A stretch of 5,760 nt of DNA from JALHVH01 sp964544265 (GTDB taxonomy: Bacteria; Acidobacteriota; Aminicenantia; Aminicenantales; Saccharicenantaceae): positions 1 through 5,760 of the forward strand of contig CAZJBD010000157.1 of the NCBI GenBank assembly GCA_964544265.1. Direction: 5' to 3'. The position numbers and the translations under genes were made by a program. The notes below the pieces were generated by a model, which searched no databases, was not told where the DNA came from, and saw only the letters and a program-made list of their open reading frames with translations. Positions within the stretch are counted from its first letter, which is position 1. The number at the start of each line of letters is the position of its first letter. Shown here piece by piece: positions 1 to 5,132 of this stretch.

Positions 1-1
1 G

Positions 2-1744
2 AGCTGGGACGTCGGAAACCTGACTTTGGCTATGTCCACGGCCTCCCAGCTCGCCGATATCCTGGACGTCGGCGCGACGTTCGGCGATGACGCCGGCGAG
101 ATCCTGGCGGCGAGAGATTATTCGACCCGGGTCGTCTACACGGCTTATGATCTCGAGGGCGATGGGATCATGAACAACAGGTTGGACTTCAACGTCTCCC
201 AGAAGGACATCCTGGACAACTATTTAGGACTTGGCGAGGGAAGTCCCGAGGCCCAGCCCTTAATCGAATTCGTCCTCGGGGACACGAGAGAATGGAAGCT
301 GGGGGACATCAACCATTCGTCGCCCCAGGCTTTGGATCCGCCGAGCGGTGACCAAGCTCTTATGGGGGCCGGGTACGCCCAATTTCAATCCGACAACGCG
401 TTGAGGCGGAAGGTGATTCTGGCCGGCGCCAACGACGGCATGCTCCACTGCTTCGATGCCGCGACCCTGGAAGAGCTGTGGGCGTTTATTCCCAACAATC
501 TCCTCTACAAACTGAAACGCATGCGGGTTACGGACGAGGATTGCGGGGTCTTCCTGCAGCATCAATTTTTCGTCGACGGAACTCCGGTTCTCCAGGACGT
601 CTTTTTCGCCGGCGCCTGGCATACGGTTCTGGTCTGTGGTCAAGGCCCGGGCTGGGGGAAGGACGAAAAATGTTATTATTTCGCCCTGGATGTGACCGAT
701 CCGTTAAGCCCTCAGCCTCTTTGGGAATTTACCCATGCGACGATGGGCGAGGCCTGGTCGGTTCCGGTCATCGGCAATGTCAGCTCAGAGAACAAGTGGA
801 TCGCTTTCTTTGGCTCCGGGTACGATAACGATGCGGACGAGATCGTCGGGAATTACTTTTACGCCGTTGACGTCGAGACGGGATCGCTCATCAGGGCTTT
901 TGAGATGGTTGAGCCCGGAGAAAAAGCGAGTCCGTTCGGCATCCAGAATACCCTGCCCGGCTCTCCGTCCAAAATCGATTCCGACCGAGACGGCTATATT
1001 GACGCCGTTTATATCGGGGACCTGATCGGCAGGATTTGGAAGCTCGAGGTGACCCCCCTCACGGCGGTCGATTGGGCGCCGGCGGTCCTTTATACGGACC
1101 CATTCAATCAGCCGATCATCACCAGGCCGGAAATCGGGCTCGATCCGACGGACACCGTAAGGATCTATTTCGGGACCGGCGGCGATGAAAAGGGCCCGAA
1201 CACGGAGTACTATTCGTTCGTCGCCCTGAAGGATATAGATCCGCCGACGGTGGAGTGGTACCTGGGGAACCAAGCCCTCGGCGACGCTCTTGGTCTGGAC
1301 TCCAGCCTGAAGAAGGACGATCTGGCCCAGGGCGAAAAGGTCTGGGCGGATCCTGTCATCTCCAACAACCAGATCTATATCGCCACCCTTTATGGAAGCA
1401 TTGAAAGCCTGAATCCCTGCCTGACGCTTCCCGGTATCGGGAAGATTTATTCCCGTTACATTACGTCGAGTCAGGCCGGGAATTCATCTTTGATTGGCTC
1501 GGGAGGCGAAACCATAGCCTACCTGCAGACTAAACAGAAGGTCCGTTCGGCCGTTACGGTCGGAGCCACCCAACAGGTTAAGGAAGGCGACGAAACCGTC
1601 ACGAAGAGCAAGGTCTTTATCCAGAGCTATACGAGACCTGAGATCAGCCCGCCCGAGCCGCCGAGCCAAGTGCTGGCCCAGCCCGTGAATCCGACGCGGT
1701 TGGTGATCAAGTCCTGGAGAGAGGTTTATAAGATTCTCAAGTAG
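2..1744 (+). CDS. pilY1: PilY1-like type IV pilus adhesin/assembly protein, C-terminal part (5' end outside window)
   Basis: The frame is open from the left edge to the TAG at 1742-1744, so the gene starts upstream. The TTG at 26 and ATG at 32 are internal codons with no ribosome site of note. Counting from codon 26, the PilC/PilY1 beta-propeller signatures appear in order: WKLGDINHSSP (90-100), the hallmark VILAGANDGMLHCFD (130-144) followed by ELWAFIP (150-156), HQFFVDGTPVLQD (179-191), YYFALDVTDP (217-226), LWEFT (232-236), the blade strand WIAFFGSGYDND (258-269) and YFYAVDVETG (277-286). An EF-hand-like calcium loop DSDRDGYID (318-326) precedes GDLIGRIWKLEV (331-342). In known PilY1/PilC proteins this domain lies C-terminal to a variable, often vWA-containing, region; calcium binding there affects pilus extension and retraction, and the protein sits at the pilus tip or cell surface. 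A 203-216 stretch carries two extra cysteines (C204, C216). The protein ends with a short tail containing KSWREVY (562-568). It converges on the pilD operon, consistent with a T4P locus. Family assignment is firm; exact role is inferred. Confidence 0.9.
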   Translation, partial: SWDVGNLTLAMSTASQLADILDVGATFGDDAGEILAARDYSTRVVYTAYDLEGDGIMNNRLDFNVSQKDILDNYLGLGEGSPEAQPLIEFVLGDTREWKLGDINHSSPQALDPPSGDQALMGAGYAQFQSDNALRRKVILAGANDGMLHCFDAATLEELWAFIPNNLLYKLKRMRVTDEDCGVFLQHQFFVDGTPVLQDVFFAGAWHTVLVCGQGPGWGKDEKCYYFALDVTDPLSPQPLWEFTHATMGEAWSVPVIGNVSSENKWIAFFGSGYDNDADEIVGNYFYAVDVETGSLIRAFEMVEPGEKASPFGIQNTLPGSPSKIDSDRDGYIDAVYIGDLIGRIWKLEVTPLTAVDWAPAVLYTDPFNQPIITRPEIGLDPTDTVRIYFGTGGDEKGPNTEYYSFVALKDIDPPTVEWYLGNQALGDALGLDSSLKKDDLAQGEKVWADPVISNNQIYIATLYGSIESLNPCLTLPGIGKIYSRYITSSQAGNSSLIGSGGETIAYLQTKQKVRSAVTVGATQQVKEGDETVTKSKVFIQSYTRPEISPPEPPSQVLAQPVNPTRLVIKSWREVYKILK

Positions 1745-1747
1745 AGG

Positions 1748-1780
1748 GCGCCTATTTTTTAAACAAATCCAGATAGGCGT
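1748..1780. repeat. Imperfect inverted repeat at the convergent pilY1/pilD 3' ends
   Basis: CGCCTAT (1749-1755) is perfectly repeated in inverse as ATAGGCG (1773-1779). The stem can be extended by G1748/T1780 and T1756/G1772 wobble pairs and a T1757/A1771 pair, leaving a 13-nt loop (1758-1770). It covers the last codons and stop of pilD and lies 4 bp after the pilY1 stop. It could act as a bidirectional transcription end, but neither strand has a T-run directly after the stem (the only T-run, 1755-1760, lies in the stem and loop), so it is not a classical intrinsic terminator. Confidence 0.35.
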
Positions 1781-2534
1781 TGACGATTCTCTGTCCCCAC
1801 AGGAGCGCGAGCAAGGCGGCCGGGGCAAGAAAGGTCCCGAACGGCAGCGCGAACTTCAAGTCCTTCTTTCGGGCCGTGATGATGAAGACGCCCACGCCGG
1901 CCCCCACGAACGAGGCCAGGATGAGGGTCAGGACGGTCTGGAGCCAGCCCAGGAAGGCCCCGATAAAAAGGAGCATGGTCACGTCTCCCATGCCCAGTCC
2001 CTCTTTCCGGCGGACCAGGAAATAGGCGCCATAGATAAAGAGCAGGAATCCAGACCCCGCCACGGCCCCGATGAGGACCTGCCGGAAGCTCATGTCCTGC
2101 CGGAAAACGCCATAGGCCAGAGCCAGAAACAATCCGGGCATCGTAATGACGTCGGGGAGAATCTGATGATCGTAATCGATGAATCCGAGGACGATCATCG
2201 CGCTCCCAAACAGGCAGGAGGCGACAAAAGGAAGTCCCAGCGTTCGGCCGTGATGGAAGTAGAGGAGCATGAATGACGCCGGCGTCAGGACCTCGACCAG
2301 GAAATAGGAAAAAGGAATCCGATAGCCGCAGTGGCGGCATTTTCCGCCCAGGATGAGATAGGAAAAAAGAGGGATGTTGTCGTACGGCTTAATCCGTGTT
2401 CGGCAGCCGGGGCATGACGAGGGCGGCTTGATCAAGCTTAACCCGAGCGGGACGCGGTAGATGACGACGTTGAGGAAGCTGCCCCAGGCCAGGCCGACGA
2501 GCACGATGAGAATCAGAGTCAACGTTTCCACCAC
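1752..2534 (-). CDS. pilD: Type IV prepilin peptidase / N-methyltransferase (A24 family)
   Basis: An integral inner-membrane aspartic protease that removes the leader peptide of type IV prepilins (and pseudopilins) and N-methylates the new first residue. At 260 residues it has the usual length of full bifunctional enzymes. Visible motifs: N-terminal helix with GSFLNVVIYRVP (18-29); a cytoplasmic zinc-type domain with two CxxC pairs (C41/C44 and C66/C69) around the conserved YDNIPLFSYLILGGKC (51-66); the first catalytic Asp in FIDYDHQILPD (D120); the second in GLGMGD (D184); and PFGTFLAP (231-238). The 64-residue spacing of the two Asp equals that of the characterised TcpJ pair (D125/D189). 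About seven to eight hydrophobic segments follow the family pattern. GMGD is followed by V-T where most relatives have x-K. It is the last gene of the operon, overlapping the TPR gene by 16 nt from the GTG at 2534. Other starts are GTG 2531 and TTG 2522; the TTG gives a 4-nt TTGA overlap and a better ribosome site (256 residues). Function is very secure; the start is not. Confidence 0.96.
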   Translation of the reverse strand: MVETLTLILIVLVGLAWGSFLNVVIYRVPLGLSLIKPPSSCPGCRTRIKPYDNIPLFSYLILGGKCRHCGYRIPFSYFLVEVLTPASFMLLYFHHGRTLGLPFVASCLFGSAMIVLGFIDYDHQILPDVITMPGLFLALAYGVFRQDMSFRQVLIGAVAGSGFLLFIYGAYFLVRRKEGLGMGDVTMLLFIGAFLGWLQTVLTLILASFVGAGVGVFIITARKKDLKFALPFGTFLAPAALLALLWGQRIVNAYLDLFKK

Positions 2535-3370
2535 AAAGTCGGGGCCTTTACGTCCCCTGTCGCGGGGTCGTAAACATAATTCTCATTATCCAGATCCCAG
2601 GGGAGAGAAGTCAGGAATCCTGCCGCGACCAGCCGGACGAGTTCATCCGGAAGCCTTTGATACCGCTCCTTGAACTTCGCGATGGCTTCTTTCAGGGCGG
2701 CAATGTCCATCTCGGCCTTGACCTGGTATAAGTGGTTTGAGGCGATCTTTTTCACTCGCTCGTCCGTGGCCGTGTTATAGACCTCGAGCCAGGTCTCCCA
2801 GGATGTCTTGAAATCCGTGACCTCGAGCGCCGCGTTGGCGTAGAGCCGCTTCGTGAAGTCGGGAGCTCCGGGCAAGTCCATGGCTTTCCGGTAATATTCC
2901 CTGGCCAGGTTGTAGTCCTTGAGCCGGACCTGGGCGATGTGGCCGGCCTCAAAAGGAAAGAGCCACATGTCCGGATTCTTGGCGAATCCCCTGTCGAGGA
3001 TTCGGAGGGCCAGTGGAACATCCTGGGCTTCCTGGCTGGCGATCATGGAGCCGATCTCATAGGGATCCGTGTATCGCGGGTCGAGCTCGGCGATGATGGC
3101 AAAGATATGGTCGAGATAAGTGAACCGGTCGGCGATCTCATAAGTGCTGTAGTACTGGATGGCCCAGAGGTAGACCATGTCGGCGGCCAATCCCGTATAG
3201 CCGAAAACAGCGTATTTCAGGAATTTGCCGGAGGGAACGTAGATGATGGACGAGCCGGGGATTTTCGCCCGGAGAATCTTATCGGTCCGGAGCTTCAACT
3301 CCATAAATCCTGCGCACGTGGCCAGGAGGAAGAGGACGAGGACAAACGTCCCGGAGATTCTTTGAATCAT
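2519..3370 (-). CDS. Membrane-anchored TPR-like protein with pseudopilin-like C-terminal tail, function unknown
   Basis: 283 residues from the ATG at 3370, chosen because ATG and the permease TGA form an ATGA overlap. The open frame runs further up to 3742, but that part is antisense-like shadow within the permease gene. Residues 7-25 form one hydrophobic helix after a short basic start (MIQR), so it is probably an inner-membrane signal anchor with the rest in the periplasm. Next comes IPGSSIIYVPSGKFLKYAVF (37-56) and LAADMVYLWAIQYYS (61-75), which resembles a conserved block I recall from TPR proteins of acidobacterial and deltaproteobacterial genomes. Residues 84-170 are helical repeats of TPR character (for example ALRILDRGFAKNPD, 121-134, and LAREYYRKAMDLPGAP, 155-170), though no repeat is textbook. 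The end (229-273) reads like the globular tail of a GspG-type pseudopilin: RLPDELVRLVAAGFL, then LPWDLDNENYVYDPATG. There is no Shine-Dalgarno before ATG 3370, suggesting translation coupled to the permease. A scaffold or partner of the exporter or of pilus assembly is plausible, but this is inference. Confidence 0.8.
   Translation of the reverse strand: MIQRISGTFVLVLFLLATCAGFMELKLRTDKILRAKIPGSSIIYVPSGKFLKYAVFGYTGLAADMVYLWAIQYYSTYEIADRFTYLDHIFAIIAELDPRYTDPYEIGSMIASQEAQDVPLALRILDRGFAKNPDMWLFPFEAGHIAQVRLKDYNLAREYYRKAMDLPGAPDFTKRLYANAALEVTDFKTSWETWLEVYNTATDERVKKIASNHLYQVKAEMDIAALKEAIAKFKERYQRLPDELVRLVAAGFLTSLPWDLDNENYVYDPATGDVKAPTLWWKR
2528..2532 (-). promoter_or_regulatory. Possible ribosome binding site for a TTG start of pilD
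   Basis: On the minus strand GGTGG (2532-2528) lies 5 nt in front of TTG at 2522-2520. That TTG overlaps the TGA stop of the TPR gene as TTGA, the same geometry as the two ATGA junctions upstream in the operon. In front of GTG 2534 only a weak AAAGG, 10 nt away, is seen. This favours TTG 2522 but does not prove it, because the upstream GTG codons are in the same frame. Confidence 0.4.
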
Positions 3371-4131
3371 ATGAAATCGCGCTTTCGGAAAACCCATATC
3401 GCCAGCCCGAGCACGAAGGCCGCGTAAAGGATCCCGTAGAGCGTCGAATAGAGGAAGATTCGGGGCGGAATGGGCAGGCCGTGGACGACCTCGGTCTTGA
3501 AGTTGAAGTTCTCGAGATCGGGAAGGAACGTATAAAGGATCCGGGCCAGCGTCCGCCCGGCCCCCGGCTTCATCTTCTTGATGAGCGTTTCGAGCCCCCA
3601 GGAGAGGTGGCCGATGAGGGTGAAGGAGAGAGAAAAAATCGAGCTCAGGATGGGTGTGGAGAAGGTCGAGAAGAGGATGGCCACGGCCGTAATGAGCATG
3701 AGCTCCAAAAAGATAAAAAGAATGGCCGTGAGCATCGGCCATTCGACTCTGAAGGTATGGAAAAAGAGGACGGCCAGAAAGATCGCGGCCATGAGGACCG
3801 TCATGATAAAGAGGGTCAGGGCGAGACCTAGATACTTTCCGAGGATGAATTGGGCCCGATGGATGGGTTTGGAGAGCAGGGTGAAGATCGTCTTCTTGTC
3901 GATCTCCTTGTAGACGAGCCCGGTCCCCATGAGAATGGCCATAAGGATGCCGAAGATCGAAATGGAGGCCAGGCCGACGTCCTTGATGATCTTGATCCGG
4001 TCCCCGACCGTCAGGATGGCCAGAACGCGGGAGAAAATTATGCAGACCGCCGCAAAAAAGAAAAGGAGATAGAGGATCCGGTCCCGCTTGGCTTCCCTGA
4101 ACGTGTTCAGGGCAATCGTCCCGACTTTCAT
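3367..4131 (-). CDS. ABC-2 type transporter permease
   Basis: 254 residues with about six membrane helices (roughly 19-40, 53-74, 101-125, 134-156, 159-181, 228-248), the topology of ABC-2 permeases that pair with a separate ATPase. Recognisable family features are the N-terminal amphipathic start with TFREAKRDRILY (10-21), the cytoplasmic coupling segment EIDKKTIFTLLSKPIHR (76-92) with FILGKYLG (95-102), the periplasmic-loop sequence FLPDLENFNFK (202-212), and a terminal RKRDF (249-253). It would form the membrane pore, probably as a homodimer, energised by the ATPase encoded immediately upstream. The start ATG at 4131 overlaps the ATPase stop (ATGA) and has a GAGG ribosome site 5 nt upstream. 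Substrate cannot be read from sequence. Position between the ATPase and a pilD-containing pair points to export linked to T4P or the cell envelope, which is inference. Confidence 0.92.
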   Translation of the reverse strand: MKVGTIALNTFREAKRDRILYLLFFFAAVCIIFSRVLAILTVGDRIKIIKDVGLASISIFGILMAILMGTGLVYKEIDKKTIFTLLSKPIHRAQFILGKYLGLALTLFIMTVLMAAIFLAVLFFHTFRVEWPMLTAILFIFLELMLITAVAILFSTFSTPILSSIFSLSFTLIGHLSWGLETLIKKMKPGAGRTLARILYTFLPDLENFNFKTEVVHGLPIPPRIFLYSTLYGILYAAFVLGLAIWVFRKRDFI

Positions 4132-5045
4132 GTCCGCCTCACCATTTCCACGAAAATGTCCTCCAGGGTTTCGGTTCGGGGAATGAGGGATTCGATCTTG
4201 GCCTTTTTTTCGCGGACGAGCTCAAGAACCCGGCCGACCTTGTCCTGGTCGTAGACTTTGAGGAGGACCTTCCCGCCGCGGACGGATAGACTCTCGCCCA
4301 ACCCGGCCAGCTCTGTCGGCGAGAGGCCGGAGATCGTCACCTCGGTGAAAAGGATTCTCTCCGAAATGAGGTCATGGAGGGTGCCTTGATTAAGGATGCG
4401 GCCGTCGATGAGGATGGCCACGCGGTCGCAGATCATCTCGATATCCTGGAGGATGTGCGAGGACAAGAAGACCGTTTTTCCCTCCTTCTTAAACCGGACG
4501 ATGATGTCCCGGATCTCCTTCCGGCCGAGAGGATCGAGCCCGCCGAGCGGTTCGTCCAGGATGACGAGCCGAGGGTCGTTGATGAGAGCCTGGGCGAGTC
4601 CGACGCGCTGGAGCATCCCGCGGGAGAATTTCCGGAGGTGGAGGTCCGAGGCCCTCTCCAGCCCGACGAGCTTGAGGAGGGAGGCGACCCGGGCTTTTTT
4701 TTCGGCCTTGCTGAGGAGGAAAAGGTCCGCGTAAAAGGAGAGAAACTCGCGGGCCGAAAGGTAATCATAGAAATAGGGATTCTCGGGAAGGAAGCCCACC
4801 TTCTCTTTGGCTTTGGGCGCCAAGTGGGGCTGGCCGAAGATTTGGACCGTCCCCCGGTCGGGGAAGATGAGGCTCAGGACGCATTTGATCGTCGTCGTCT
4901 TTCCGGCCCCGTTTGGTCCGAGATAGCCGAAGATTTCGCCCTCTTCGACGGCGAGCGAGATCCCCTTGAGGATCTCTTTTTTCTTGGGTATAAAGCCCGT
5001 GTGGAATGACTTGTAAAGGCCTTCGATCTTAAGCGCGATTCCCAT
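4128..5045 (-). CDS. ABC transporter ATP-binding protein (GldA/NatA/CcmA-type exporter ATPase; PilH-like by context)
   Basis: 305 residues, typical for drug-exporter-type ATPases with a C-terminal extension. All nucleotide-binding elements are present: Walker A GPNGAGKTT (43-51, K49); Q-loop region VGFLPENP (83-90), with Glu in the Q position as is common in this subfamily; signature FSRGMLQRVGLAQAL (140-154), a variant of LSGGQ; Walker B LVILDEP (160-166, D164, catalytic E165); D-loop GGLDP (168-172); and switch His in SSHIL (H197). The C-terminal 80 residues (about 225-305) form the regulatory extension ending TLEDIFVEMVRRT, typical for GldA/Nat-type proteins. It hydrolyses ATP in the cytoplasm to drive the permease encoded 4 nt inside its own 3' end. 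The ATG at 5045 is the only reasonable start, because the next upstream codons carry an in-frame stop and homology begins at residue 4. It is the first gene of the operon and lies directly behind the predicted promoter. By neighbourhood it resembles M. xanthus PilH, but the sequence alone gives only the broad family. Confidence 0.95.
   Translation of the reverse strand: MGIALKIEGLYKSFHTGFIPKKKEILKGISLAVEEGEIFGYLGPNGAGKTTTIKCVLSLIFPDRGTVQIFGQPHLAPKAKEKVGFLPENPYFYDYLSAREFLSFYADLFLLSKAEKKARVASLLKLVGLERASDLHLRKFSRGMLQRVGLAQALINDPRLVILDEPLGGLDPLGRKEIRDIIVRFKKEGKTVFLSSHILQDIEMICDRVAILIDGRILNQGTLHDLISERILFTEVTISGLSPTELAGLGESLSVRGGKVLLKVYDQDKVGRVLELVREKKAKIESLIPRTETLEDIFVEMVRRT
4137..4140 (-). promoter_or_regulatory. 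Ribosome binding site of the ABC permease gene
   Basis: The minus strand reads GAGG (4140-4137) with a 5-nt spacer before ATG 4131. It lies inside the last codons of the ATPase gene. Together with the ATGA overlap it fixes the permease start and lets it be translated both independently and by coupling. Confidence 0.6.
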
Positions 5046-5060
5046 GATGAGCTTACGTCA

Positions 5061-5089
5061 TTTTTAGCTTAAGGGAAAAAGATTGTCAA
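5061..5089 (-). promoter_or_regulatory. Sigma70-type promoter of the ABC-pilD operon
   Basis: On the minus strand a perfect -35 TTGACA (5089-5084) is followed, after exactly 17 bp, by TAAAAA (5066-5061; 4 of 6 to TATAAT). The region is AT-rich against GC-rich surroundings. Transcription would begin near 5054, about 8-10 nt before the ATPase ATG at 5045. That leaves almost no leader, and no Shine-Dalgarno is seen. A GCTTA direct repeat (5051-5055 and 5067-5071) flanks the -10 region; its meaning is unknown. Confidence 0.6.
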
Positions 5090-5099
5090 TACGGTGGAC

Positions 5100-5132
5100 G
5101 GACAGGCCGGACGTGCAGGGCCGGGCCGGTCC
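5100..5132 (-). other. GC-rich hairpin after the stop of the upstream gene
   Basis: GGACAGGCC (5100-5108) pairs with GGCCGGTCC (5124-5132) with a single mismatch, giving a 9-bp stem and a 15-nt loop that begins at the last base of the upstream gene's TAG. In the minus-strand transcript the nearest T-rich stretch comes about 20 nt after the stem and belongs to the promoter spacer. It may help stop transcription or stabilise the 3' end, but it is not a standard intrinsic terminator. Confidence 0.3.

Larger units (their letters stand above)
1752..5045 (-). other. Four-gene overlapping operon: ATPase, permease, TPR-like protein, PilD
   Basis: Four genes in one direction with overlaps of 4, 4 and 16 (or 4, with the TTG start) nt and no intergenic space. 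Stop/start sequences are ATGA at 4131-4128, ATGA at 3370-3367 and TTGA at 2522-2519. One strong promoter candidate precedes the first gene and none is evident inside. Such packing implies a single mRNA and translational coupling, hence roughly fixed stoichiometry and a common process. The content matches the M. xanthus pilG/pilH/pilI/pilD set in kind (ABC transporter genes next to pilD), as recalled from the literature and not checked here. Confidence 0.8.

Noticed and set aside
26..34. True translation start of pilY1 at TTG 26 or ATG 32
   Set aside because: The frame is open to the window edge and the sequence just upstream (SWDVGNLTL) continues naturally into the conserved region before the propeller, so the gene is simply cut.
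785..1273. 162-codon minus-strand frame inside pilY1
   Set aside because: Arg/Asp-rich antisense shadow of the PilY1 propeller, which has clear family motifs on the plus strand.
3302..3370. Lipoprotein signal (LATC, Cys19) in the TPR-like protein
   Set aside because: Thr at the position before Cys is not typical for a lipobox, and the hydrophobic stretch continues past the Cys; a plain membrane anchor fits better.
2939..3427. 162-codon open frame on the plus strand across the TPR gene and the permease end
   Set aside because: It crosses the junction of two well-supported minus-strand genes and has low-complexity acidic composition with no recognisable domain or ribosome site.
3371..3742. 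Upstream extension of the TPR-like gene to 3742
   Set aside because: This part lies wholly within the permease gene and gives a His/Arg/Pro-rich sequence typical of an off-frame reading; the ATGA overlap at 3370 explains the start.
4374..5009. Long open frame of 211 codons on the plus strand opposite the ABC ATPase
   Set aside because: Its product is very rich in Asp, Glu, Gly and Arg without any domain, as expected for the antisense of a conserved GC-rich gene; the minus-strand frame carries all Walker motifs.
5100..5132. Intrinsic terminator for the gene ending at 5132
   Set aside because: The stem is good but no T-run follows directly; kept only as a low-confidence hairpin.
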